Assembly: GCA_902477055.1 (NCBI GenBank)
Contig: CABSFY010000032.1
Location: 1-22,485 of the forward strand
DNA from: an uncultured Eubacteriales bacterium
Lineage (GTDB): Bacteria > Bacillota > Clostridia > Oscillospirales > Oscillospiraceae
Length of the DNA stretch: 22,485 nt
Reading direction: 5' to 3'
Part shown: positions 6,962 to 13,295 of the stretch, piece after piece
Layout of the letters: every line of letters begins with the position of its first letter
Numbering within the stretch: the stretch's first letter is position 1
Notes under the pieces: model-generated
Told to the model about the DNA's origin: nothing
Database searches by the model: none
Seen by the model: only the letters and a program-made list of their open reading frames with translations
Translations under genes and position numbers: made by a program

Positions 6962-7120
6962 GTGCGGAAAGATGGCTGGCTGCTGGCGGGGGTGCTTTTG
7001 TTCATAGGTGTCTTGCTGTGCGTGGCGGCGGTGTTTTTCGCGGCACCGGCGCATCCAGCGAAAATACGGCGGCAGGCCCAAACGCCGGCGGCTCGTTTTT
7101 CCTCTTGCATCCGGCGGTGA
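6962..7120 (+). CDS. Possible 52-residue single-pass membrane peptide
   Basis: An open frame from GTG 6962 to TGA 7120 follows a GGGGAG site at short spacing. It encodes VRKDGWLLAGVLLFIGVLLC, then VAAVFFAAPAHPAKIRRQAQ and a short polar tail. The pattern is a charged start, a strong membrane helix at about residues 6-28, then a basic tail, which would place the C-terminus in the cytoplasm or make it an uncleaved signal anchor. I recognise no family. The promoter of the next gene overlaps its end (7105-7133). It could be a real small protein, a decayed N-terminus of an SLH-type protein, or chance; no promoter of its own is seen after the tRNA terminator. Confidence 0.35.
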   Translation: MRKDGWLLAGVLLFIGVLLCVAAVFFAAPAHPAKIRRQAQTPAARFSSCIRR

Positions 7121-7133
7121 GGGTCGCTATAAT
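7105..7133 (+). promoter_or_regulatory. Promoter of the CAP/SLH protein gene
   Basis: TTGCAT (7105-7110), a 17-base spacer and a perfect TATAAT (7128-7133). The predicted transcript starts near 7140, giving a leader of about 25 bases. Confidence 0.78.
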
Positions 7134-7164
7134 AGCGGCAGAATCATTTCGGGAGGAAAAACCA

Positions 7165-8496
7165 ATGAAACGACTGATCGCTTTGCTGCTTTGCATTGCG
7201 CTGTTTTCCGGCATTGTGTTCTCCGCGTCGGCGGCATTGCCGGACGAGGCTGCGCTGACGGATGAGGAATGGAGCGTCCTGCTGCTGACGAACCGTGAGC
7301 GGCTCAAGCAGAAGGTGGACCCGCTGACGGCAACGCCGTTTTTGCAGGACGTCGGTGACGTGCGCGCCGACGAGATCACCGTCAGCTTTTCCCACACGCG
7401 GCCCGACGGCACCGATTGCTACACGGCACTGGACACGAAAAAATACCCCTACCGCTGGATGGGCGAAAACATCGCCTACGGCCAGCCGTCGCCGGCGGCT
7501 GTCATGAATAGCTGGATGAACAGCCCGGGCCATCGTGAGAACATTTTAAGCGCGAACTACCGGCACATCGGCGTCGGCCACAAGGCTGCGCTGGATTCGG
7601 CGGGCTACCGCAGCAACTTCTGGGTGCAGTTTTTCTACAGCAACTGGTCGTGCAGCTATTCGTCCGTAAAGCTCTCCGGCAGCAATGCCGTACCGGGCGA
7701 CTGCGCGTCCATCGACGAGGCGAGGCTGACGCTGGCGCTGGAATGCAGCGATTGCGGCACGTGCTATCTGCCGCTGATGCAGGAATTCTGCACCGGCTTC
7801 GACCCCGACAAGGCCGGGACACAGACCATTACCGTTTCCTGCCTCGGCCTCACGGCGCAATTTGACGTTGTGGTCGGCGAAAAGGGTTCGGACGGCAACG
7901 ACCCATCGGACGGCGGAAAGGACCCGGAGGACAGCAACACCTCGACCGGCTTCTCCGACGTTGCGCCGAGCGCATGGTACGCCGAAGCGGTTCGCTTTGC
8001 GGTCGCGCGCGGGCTGATGAACGGCGTGGGCAACGAAGAATTCGACCCGGAGGGCAGCATGACACGCGCGATGCTCGTCACAGTCCTCTGGCGCGATGCC
8101 GGGTCGCCCGCCGCCGGTGTCAACCGCTTCACCGACGTGCCGAACGGGCAGTGGTACACGCCAGCCGTCACGTGGGCGCGGGATGCAGGCGTCGTCAACG
8201 GTACGTCCGAAACGACCTTTGATCCCGACGGCAGCATCACACGCGAGCAGATGGCCGCAATCCTGTACCGTTACGCGAATAAGAACAGCTACGATACCGC
8301 CAAGCGCGGCATTCTGACCGGCTTCCCCGATGCGGGCCAAGTCAGCGCCTACGCGCAGGAGCCGCTGGAATGGGCCGTCGCCATGGGCCTCATCAACGGC
8401 TCAGACGGCTATCTGCTCCCCCAGGGCAACGCCACCCGCGCCCAGGTATCCGCCATCCTCATGCGCTACCTCAAAAACGTTGCCATTGACGGCTGA
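7165..8496 (+). CDS. Secreted CAP/SCP-domain protein with three SLH domains
   Basis: A 443-residue surface protein. A signal peptide (MKRLIALLLCIALFSGIVFSASA) is followed by a CAP/SCP (CAP superfamily, PF00188-like) domain at about 33-160 with the family cavity residues: H77 in SFSHTRPDG, E101 in GENIAYG and H123 in SPGHRENIL. An Ig-like segment follows, ending in AGTQTITVSCLGLTAQFDV (about 220-243), then an acidic Gly/Ser/Asp linker. Three SLH domains (about 268-440) start GFSDVAPSAWYAEAV, RFTDVPNGQWYTPAV and GFPDAGQVSAYAQEP; such domains bind pyruvylated wall polymer. The frame is open further upstream, but ATG 7165 follows GGGAGG and begins the signal peptide. The activity of bacterial CAP domains is not settled, so function is limited to a wall-anchored extracellular protein. 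Confidence 0.9.
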   Translation: MKRLIALLLCIALFSGIVFSASAALPDEAALTDEEWSVLLLTNRERLKQKVDPLTATPFLQDVGDVRADEITVSFSHTRPDGTDCYTALDTKKYPYRWMGENIAYGQPSPAAVMNSWMNSPGHRENILSANYRHIGVGHKAALDSAGYRSNFWVQFFYSNWSCSYSSVKLSGSNAVPGDCASIDEARLTLALECSDCGTCYLPLMQEFCTGFDPDKAGTQTITVSCLGLTAQFDVVVGEKGSDGNDPSDGGKDPEDSNTSTGFSDVAPSAWYAEAVRFAVARGLMNGVGNEEFDPEGSMTRAMLVTVLWRDAGSPAAGVNRFTDVPNGQWYTPAVTWARDAGVVNGTSETTFDPDGSITREQMAAILYRYANKNSYDTAKRGILTGFPDAGQVSAYAQEPLEWAVAMGLINGSDGYLLPQGNATRAQVSAILMRYLKNVAIDG

Positions 8497-8504
8497 CAGC
8501 AACG

Positions 8505-8539
8505 GCAGCCCCCGGTTTTTTGGCCGGGGGTTGCTTTTT
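8505..8539 (+). terminator. Terminator of the CAP/SLH gene
   Basis: GCAGCCCCCGG pairs with CCGGGGGTTGC (one G-U pair) around an 8-base T-rich loop, followed by five T. It begins eight bases after the stop codon. Confidence 0.88.
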
Positions 8540-8575
8540 ATATGACGCGGGCGGTGCGGTGGAAAAATCAACCTC

Positions 8576-8604
8576 TTGCAATTTGTCGAAAAACGCGGTA
8601 TCAT
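8576..8604 (+). promoter_or_regulatory. Promoter of the SLH/M15 peptidase gene
   Basis: TTGCAA (8576-8581) and TATCAT (8599-8604) with a 17-base spacer, followed by a leader of about 29 bases to the ATG. Confidence 0.7.
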
Positions 8605-8639
8605 GGCGGTAGACATAATCCCCCAAGGAGGAGCTTTTC

Positions 8640-10079
8640 ATGCGCAACCGTATTCTTTCCGGCCTGATCGCGCTGCTGATGCTGCTGGCGGCAATCCCAA
8701 GCGTTCATGCGGCGGCCTTTACCGACGTGGACGACCACTGGGCGGCCGATCATATCGACCGCGCGGTTTCGCTCAAGCTGTTCGGCGGCGTGAGCGAAAC
8801 GGAATTCGACCCGGACGGCACCATGACGCGCGGGATGTTCGTGGCCGTGCTGGGGCGGCTGGAGCAGGTCGATACAGAAAAATGGAGCGGCGAGGACGCG
8901 CCGCAGTTTTTCCAAGACGTGGCTGCCGACCAATACTATGCGCCGTATGTCGCGTGGGCGGTGTGCAGCGGCATCGTGGACGGCATCAGCCGGACGGAAT
9001 TTGCACCCGATGCACCGGTCACGCGGGAGCAGATGGCAAAGCTCGTCGCGCTCTACGCGCAGCGGATGGGCTACGAGCTGGCCGAGGCGGCGGAGCCGGA
9101 GAAAATTCCGGACAGCTTCGCCGACGCGGGTGATATCGCCGATTGGGCGGCGGAAAGCGTCGAATTTCTGCGCGAAACGGGCATTTTGAACGGCTCGGCG
9201 GACAAAACGGGCGCGGTCCGCTTTCTGCCTGCCAATACCGCGACGCGGGCCGAGTGCGCGACGGTGTTCTGCCGTCTGGCGGACGCACTGCGCAAGCCGT
9301 TTTTGCCCCCGGTCTTGCCGGAACGACTGACGCTCAGCCAGACGACCGCCGAGCTTACGGTCGGTCAGCGTCTGACGCTGCGGGCCGAAACGGAGCCGGA
9401 ATCCGGCGTTTTCCTGCTCTGGTGCAGCTCGGACGAGGCGGTTGTCACGGTGGATAACGGCACAGTCGTCTGCAAAAAATCCGGCACGGCGACGGTCACG
9501 GTCTATACCGGCAACGGTCTTTCCGCCTCCTGCGTGTTCGCCTGCCGCGAGGCGGACCTCGCGTCGGACAAGGAAACCTACGACGAAAAATGCTACCGCA
9601 TCTTCGGCGTGGTCGTGGACGACCCACGGGTCTATTACACGGAAAAGGCCGCCGCCGAGGCTGACATGGTACAGGTCACGGTAGACGTGTGGGACTTTGA
9701 TTCGACCGGCGAAAAGGTCACGAAAAAGATGACCGTTAAAGTGCACAAGGCGCTTGCGCCGACCGTCAGCGCCATCCTGCGCGAGATCTACGAGGGAGAG
9801 GAGCAATTCCCCATCCACTATCTCGGCGGCTGGGCCTGGAGCGGCCGCTCGGAGCACACCATCGGCTGCGCGCTGGACATCAATCCGGAGGAGAATTACT
9901 ACTGCACCCCGGACGGCACGGCCATCGTCGGCAAATACTGGAAGCCCGGCGAGGACCCGTACTCCATCCCGCTCGACGGCGAGGTCGCGACGATTTTTAA
10001 GAAATACGGCTTCTCGCAGGGCGTCAACTGGAACAGCGGCTACAAGGATTATATGCACTTCAGCTATTTCGGGACCTGA
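8640..10079 (+). CDS. Secreted SLH protein with Ig-like domain and M15-type peptidase
   Basis: A 479-residue wall-anchored protein and probable peptidoglycan peptidase. A signal peptide (MRNRILSGLIALLMLLAAIPSVHA) is followed by three SLH domains at about 26-75, 88-140 and 157-215. A Big2-like Ig domain spans about 228-305 (LSQTTAELTVGQRLTLRAE ... SGTATVTVYTG). The C-terminal part has the metal-binding pattern of D-Ala-D-Ala carboxypeptidase/VanY and L-Ala-D-Glu endopeptidases: H406 and D413 in SEHTIGCALDIN, and H473 in DYMHFSYFG at the very end. The exact bond cut cannot be read from sequence. An AAGGAGGA site precedes the ATG. Here the SLH block follows the signal peptide, whereas in both neighbouring SLH proteins it is at the C-terminus. 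Confidence 0.9.
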   Translation: MRNRILSGLIALLMLLAAIPSVHAAAFTDVDDHWAADHIDRAVSLKLFGGVSETEFDPDGTMTRGMFVAVLGRLEQVDTEKWSGEDAPQFFQDVAADQYYAPYVAWAVCSGIVDGISRTEFAPDAPVTREQMAKLVALYAQRMGYELAEAAEPEKIPDSFADAGDIADWAAESVEFLRETGILNGSADKTGAVRFLPANTATRAECATVFCRLADALRKPFLPPVLPERLTLSQTTAELTVGQRLTLRAETEPESGVFLLWCSSDEAVVTVDNGTVVCKKSGTATVTVYTGNGLSASCVFACREADLASDKETYDEKCYRIFGVVVDDPRVYYTEKAAAEADMVQVTVDVWDFDSTGEKVTKKMTVKVHKALAPTVSAILREIYEGEEQFPIHYLGGWAWSGRSEHTIGCALDINPEENYYCTPDGTAIVGKYWKPGEDPYSIPLDGEVATIFKKYGFSQGVNWNSGYKDYMHFSYFGT

Positions 10080-10114
10080 CGGCGCGATTTTTCTTGAAAA
10101 AGTTGAAAAAATCC

Positions 10115-10142
10115 TTGACAAACGGGGAAAAACTGCTATAAT
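10115..10142 (+). promoter_or_regulatory. Promoter of rplJ-rplL
   Basis: Perfect TTGACA (10115-10120) and perfect TATAAT (10137-10142) with a 16-base spacer, as expected for ribosomal protein genes. Transcription would begin near 10149, at the 5' end of the L10 leader. Confidence 0.9.
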
Positions 10143-10148
10143 ACTACA

Positions 10149-10265
10149 GGTTGCCAAAGACAGCAGGAGGCGCTATGCGCCGTAACGGTTCAAATCCTGC
10201 CGAGGTTGCACACGAATGACTGAATTTCTGTGTCCTCATGTCTTTTGGCATGAGGATATTTTTTT
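10149..10265 (+). ncRNA. Ribosomal protein L10 leader with attenuator
   Basis: The untranslated leader contains the L10-leader landmarks AAAGACAGCAGG and, after a GGCGC-tat-GCGCC hairpin, CCTGCCGAGGTTG; the CAGCAGG and CCTGCCG arms can pair. This is the kink-turn-containing structure bound by L10(L7/L12)4, which represses its own operon. It ends in a CCTCATG/CATGAGG hairpin and T-run, so control is probably by premature termination. The family call is by recognition of these motifs; no covariance model was run. Confidence 0.85.
10234..10265 (+). terminator. Attenuator hairpin in the L10 leader
   Basis: CCTCATG (10234-10240) pairs with CATGAGG (10249-10255) around TCTTTTGG, followed by ATA and seven T. 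It ends just before the rplJ ribosome site (GGAGGTGA, 10267-10274). Confidence 0.85.
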
Positions 10266-10280
10266 CGGAGGTGACACACA

Positions 10281-10808
10281 TTGCCCAACATTAAGGTACT
10301 CGAAAGCAAAAAGGCAATCGTTGATGCTCTGGCGGAGAAGCTGCAGAATTCCACCGCAGCCGTCTTTGTCGATTACAAGGGCATCACTGTCGCACAGGAT
10401 ACCGAGCTGCGTAACAAGTTCCGTGAAGCTGGCGTGGAATACACCGTCGTCAAGAACACGCTCACCCGGTTCGCCGCCAACAAGGCCGGCTACAACCAGT
10501 TTGATGAGCTGCTCAACGGCACCACTTCCCTCGCTACCACCACCGGCGACCCCATCGCTCCTGCTCGCATCGTCTGCGAATTTGCCAAGAAAAACAAGAA
10601 CGTGCTCAACATCAAGGGCGGCTTCGTTGAAGGCACCGTCATGACCGTTGACCAGCTCAAGGGCTTCGGCGAGCTGCCCGGTAAGGAAGCGCTTATCGCT
10701 CAGGTCCTCGGCACGTTCCTGGCACCCATTTCTTCTCTCGCGTTCGTTCTGGACCAGATCCGGATGCAGAAGGAAGGCCCCGCTCCCGCAGAAGCTGCGG
10801 AGGCGTAA
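10281..10808 (+). CDS. rplJ: Ribosomal protein uL10
   Basis: Base of the ribosomal stalk: it binds 23S rRNA and carries L7/L12 dimers on its C-terminal helix. The 175-residue length is normal. Family sequence is clear: NSTAAVFVDYKGITVAQDTELRNK, EYTVVKNTLTRFA, LNIKGGFVEG and ELPGKEALIAQVLGTFLAPIS. The start is TTG at 10281, six bases after GGAGGTGA, and begins MPNIKVLESKK; no ATG is available nearby. rplL follows after 35 bases. The usual upstream partners rplK-rplA are absent here; a secreted-protein gene lies upstream instead. Confidence 0.97.
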   Translation: MPNIKVLESKKAIVDALAEKLQNSTAAVFVDYKGITVAQDTELRNKFREAGVEYTVVKNTLTRFAANKAGYNQFDELLNGTTSLATTTGDPIAPARIVCEFAKKNKNVLNIKGGFVEGTVMTVDQLKGFGELPGKEALIAQVLGTFLAPISSLAFVLDQIRMQKEGPAPAEAAEA

Positions 10809-10843
10809 TCCATTACTACAAATTACATTAGGAGGATTTTACA

Positions 10844-11209
10844 ATGTCTGAAAAAATCGCTGCTCTGATCGAAGAAGTTAAGGGCCTTTCCGTTCTGGAA
10901 CTGGCTGAGCTCGTTCATGCTCTGGAAGATACCTTCGGCGTTTCCGCCGCTGCCGCTGCTGTCGCTGCTCCCGCTGCCGCTGAGGCTGTTGAGGAAAAGA
11001 CCGAGTTCGACGTCATCCTGAAGGACTGCGGCGCTTCCAAGCTCAACGTCATCAAGGTCATCCGCGCTGCCACCGGCCTCGGCCTGAAGGAAGCGAAGGA
11101 AATCGCCGACAACTGCCCGAAGACCCTGAAGGAAGCCATCTCCAAGGAAGACGCGGAGAAGCTCGCCAACGACCTCAAGGAAGCCGGCGCTACCGCAGAG
11201 ATCAAGTAA
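10844..11209 (+). CDS. rplL: Ribosomal protein bL12 (L7/L12)
   Basis: Multimeric stalk protein that recruits and stimulates translation GTPases. It is 121 residues: an N-terminal dimerisation part (MSEKIAALIEEVKGLSVLEL), an Ala-rich hinge at about 35-48, and the C-terminal factor-binding domain with EKTEFDVILKDCGASKLNVIK and GLGLKEAKEI. An AGGAGG site precedes the ATG. A strong terminator follows, so rpoB-rpoC, commonly next in other bacteria, is not in this operon. It is more AT-rich in wobble positions than its neighbours, as is usual for a highly expressed gene. Confidence 0.97.
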   Translation: MSEKIAALIEEVKGLSVLELAELVHALEDTFGVSAAAAAVAAPAAAEAVEEKTEFDVILKDCGASKLNVIKVIRAATGLGLKEAKEIADNCPKTLKEAISKEDAEKLANDLKEAGATAEIK

Positions 11210-11231
11210 TCTCACCCCAAACGAATATCCA

Positions 11232-11270
11232 CTCCGGCGCTCTGGTTGCAGAGCGCCGGAGTTTTCGTTT
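11232..11270 (+). terminator. Terminator of rplJ-rplL
   Basis: A perfect 12-bp stem, CTCCGGCGCTCT with AGAGCGCCGGAG, a 6-base loop GGTTGC and TTTTCGTTT. Confidence 0.92.
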
Positions 11271-11290
11271 ACGGACAAACACTCCGTCTT

Positions 11291-11560
11291 GTCATTGCGA
11301 TGTCGCAGCCGTTGGCGACGAAGGAGCCTTACGGATACGGCCACTCCGCTCGCCGGTCGGAGCGTACCGCCTGACGCGGCATCCGCTCCCGTCTTGTCAT
11401 TGCGAGGAGCAAAGCGACGCGGCAATCCGTAACCCCCGTCCTTTCTCCGTTTCGTCGCTGCGTCCTTGAGATTGCCACGGCCGCAAGCGGCCGACCGGCG
11501 AGCGGAGTGGCCGCATCCGTAAGGCGGCAAAGCCGTCAACGGCTGCGACATCGCAATGAC
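11291..11560. repeat. Large imperfect palindrome with an inner repeat copy
   Basis: The left arm 11291-11360 (starting GTCATTGCGATGTCGCAG) and the right arm 11491-11560 (ending CTGCGACATCGCAATGAC) are reverse complements over 70 bases, apart from one isolated mismatch and a block of about 11 bases (left TCCTTCGTCGC-like, right GGCAAAGCCGT-like). The 130 bases between the arms hold a copy of the 93-base unit described at 11396. No open frame inside has a ribosome site. Together with the promoter at 11607 it accounts for the gap between rplL and the next gene. Confidence 0.85.
11396..11488. repeat. Family A repeat copy 1 (GTCATTGCGAGGAGC type)
   Basis: A 93-base unit beginning GTCATTGCGAGGAGCAAAGC and ending TTGCCACGGCCGCAAGC. 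It is identical to 13049-13141 except at two positions. Internal inverted segments (AGCGACG with CGTCGCT, and CGGCAATC with GATTGCC) show that it can fold. It sits in the centre of the palindrome at 11291-11560. Confidence 0.88.
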
Positions 11561-11606
11561 AAGTTTGGAAACCGTTGTTTGTATTTTAATTTTGTAGAAC
11601 TTTGTA

Positions 11607-11635
11607 TTGACAATCCGATGAGCTTCCTTTATACT
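11607..11635 (+). promoter_or_regulatory. Promoter of the LRR/SLH protein gene
   Basis: Perfect TTGACA (11607-11612) and TATACT (11630-11635) with a 17-base spacer, about 24 bases before the AAGGAGG ribosome site region. A TATAAT-like string at 11641 is too close to the gene to serve as its -10. Confidence 0.78.
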
Positions 11636-11665
11636 GTTTTTATAATGAAAAAGGAGGAACGAACT

Positions 11666-13039
11666 ATGAAACGGACCCTTGCGGCGATTTTGTGTCTTTG
11701 TTTGTTCGCGGCAATACTTTGCGTGCCTGCCTTTGCAACAGGGGAAGGGTTCCCCACCTCCGGCACCTGCGGCGAGAACCTGACATGGGAGCTGGACAGG
11801 GACACCGGCGTTTTGACCATTTCCGGTACCGGCGATATGTACAACTGGGACCATACGTATAAAACGGCCCCGTGGCATCCCCACTTTGACTACATCAAAA
11901 CGGTCCTCATCGGCGAAGGCGTGACGAACATTGGCTGGGCCGCATTTGACGGCTGCTACAACATCACTGCGGTCACGATTCCGAACAGCGTGACGAGCAT
12001 CCAATGGTACGCGTTCACCGGCTGCTCCAAATTGACGAACATCACCATTCCGGACAGCGTAACGAGCATCGGCGGGTATGCGTTCTACTATTGCTTTGCC
12101 CTGACCTCCATTACCATTCCGAAGGGCGTAACGGCCATTGAAGATTGTACTTTTGGCAGTTGTCAGAGCCTGACGAGCGTGACACTTCCGGACACAATAA
12201 CAAGGATCGGAGCAAATGCGTTTTCCGGCTGCATCGTCCTGACGAACATCACCATCCCGGCCGCCGTGACGAGCATTGAAATGTTCGCGTTCTCCGGCTG
12301 CCCCAGTCTGATGAGCGTCTACTTCAGAGGGAACGCACCAGCCTTGGGGCGTAAGGTATTTATCACCACCGAACAATTCAGCGGAAATGACATCAGCATC
12401 CCCGGTATGACACTCTATTACATTGAAGGCACCGAGGGCTGGACCACGCCGACATGGCGTGAGGAGCAGTACCCGACCGCGCCGTGGGACGGTGTCAACT
12501 TCATTGAAAATCCCTTCCGCGATATCAAGAGCGGCAAGTATTATTATATGCCGGTCCTGTGGGCGGCGAAAAACGGCGTGACCACCGGCACGGGCAAAAC
12601 TGTTTTCAGCCCGGACGACGGCTGCACGCGTGCGCAGGTCGTGACCTTCCTGTGGCGCGCCGCCGGTCAGCCCGACCCCGTGGGCAGCGAGAATCCGTTT
12701 GCCGACGTGAAGGAAAACGCCTATTACCGCAGCGCCATCCTTTGGGCGGTAGAAAACGGCATCACGAACGGCACGAGCGGCACCACCTTCAGCCCGGAGG
12801 ATACCTGCACCCGCGCGCAGATCGTCACCTTCCTGTGGCGCTTTGAGCAGAAGGCCGCACCCGCGGCTGGCGCAAATCAGTTCAAGGACGTTCCTGCGGA
12901 GCAATATTACTACGATGCCGTCCTGTGGGCAGTGGAAAACGGTATCACGAACGGCACGAGCGCTACCACCTTCAGCCCGGACGACACCTGCACTCGCGCA
13001 CAGGTCGTAACGTTCCTGTACCGCGACATGGTGGAATGA
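11666..13039 (+). CDS. Secreted BspA-type leucine-rich repeat protein with three SLH domains
   Basis: A 457-residue surface protein. A signal peptide (MKRTLAAILCLCLFAAILCVPAFA) is followed by the N-terminal motif SGTCGENLTWELDRDTGVLTISG often seen in clostridial BspA-like proteins. About six LRR_5 repeats span roughly 85-225, with units like LTNITIPDSVTSIGGYAF. Three SLH domains (about 290-455) begin NPFRDIKSGKYYYMPV, NPFADVKENAYYRSAI and NQFKDVPAEQYYYDAV. The second and third SLH domains are nearly identical (AVENGITNGTS, TTFSP), suggesting recent duplication. BspA-type repeats often mediate adhesion; the ligand here is unknown. ATG 11666 follows AAGGAGG; an upstream in-frame ATG at 11645 lies before that site. 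Near-identical family A repeats lie on both sides. Confidence 0.9.
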   Translation: MKRTLAAILCLCLFAAILCVPAFATGEGFPTSGTCGENLTWELDRDTGVLTISGTGDMYNWDHTYKTAPWHPHFDYIKTVLIGEGVTNIGWAAFDGCYNITAVTIPNSVTSIQWYAFTGCSKLTNITIPDSVTSIGGYAFYYCFALTSITIPKGVTAIEDCTFGSCQSLTSVTLPDTITRIGANAFSGCIVLTNITIPAAVTSIEMFAFSGCPSLMSVYFRGNAPALGRKVFITTEQFSGNDISIPGMTLYYIEGTEGWTTPTWREEQYPTAPWDGVNFIENPFRDIKSGKYYYMPVLWAAKNGVTTGTGKTVFSPDDGCTRAQVVTFLWRAAGQPDPVGSENPFADVKENAYYRSAILWAVENGITNGTSGTTFSPEDTCTRAQIVTFLWRFEQKAAPAAGANQFKDVPAEQYYYDAVLWAVENGITNGTSATTFSPDDTCTRAQVVTFLYRDMVE

Positions 13040-13048
13040 TTTCGCTCT

Positions 13049-13155
13049 GTCATTGCGAGGAGCAAAGCGGCGCGGCAATCCGTAACCCCCGTCCTTTCTC
13101 CGTTTCGTCGCTGCATCCTTGAGATTGCCACGGCCGCAAGCAGCCTCGCAATGGC
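13049..13155. repeat. Family A repeat copy 2
   Basis: This copy starts nine bases after the LRR/SLH stop codon with GTCATTGCGAGGAGCAAAGC and ends CCTCGCAATGGC, so its ends form an inverted repeat (GTCATTGCGAGG / CCTCGCAATGGC, one wobble). Its first 93 bases match 11396-11488 with two differences. It is in the same orientation as copy 1, 1.65 kb away. Confidence 0.88.
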
Positions 13156-13232
13156 AAGTGAGGAAGCTGGCGCGATAATCAACGACCTTTGTGAAAGCAG
13201 GCGGCAGGTTTTATACATTTATCGTAATACGC

Positions 13233-13269
13233 AAAAAACATCGGAGGCCGGTTTGGCTTCCGATGTTTT
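13233..13269 (-). terminator. Terminator of holB-ricT
   Basis: On the minus strand AAAACATCGGAAGCC pairs with GGCCTCCGATGTTTT (one G-U pair), followed by further T, 27 bases after the ricT stop. The A-rich side means it may also stop transcription coming from the LRR/SLH gene. Confidence 0.85.
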
Positions 13270-13295
13270 GCAGTATTTTACAATCCTCGCGCGAA

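Noticed and set aside
8601..10157. 518-codon antisense frame over the SLH/M15 gene
   Set aside because: Shadow frame; the plus-strand protein has a signal peptide, SLH domains and metal ligands.
11291..11560. IS or MITE with its own transposase
   Set aside because: No coding sequence inside and no target-site duplication that I can see; kept only as a repeat.
10823..13078. 751-codon antisense frame across rplL, the repeats and the LRR/SLH gene
   Set aside because: It crosses a terminator, repeats and two real genes; its sequence is compositional and lacks recognisable domains.
11291..13155. CRISPR-like array or toxin-antitoxin pair around the repeats
   Set aside because: Repeats are not regularly spaced, there are no unique spacers of uniform length, and no small gene pair lies between them.
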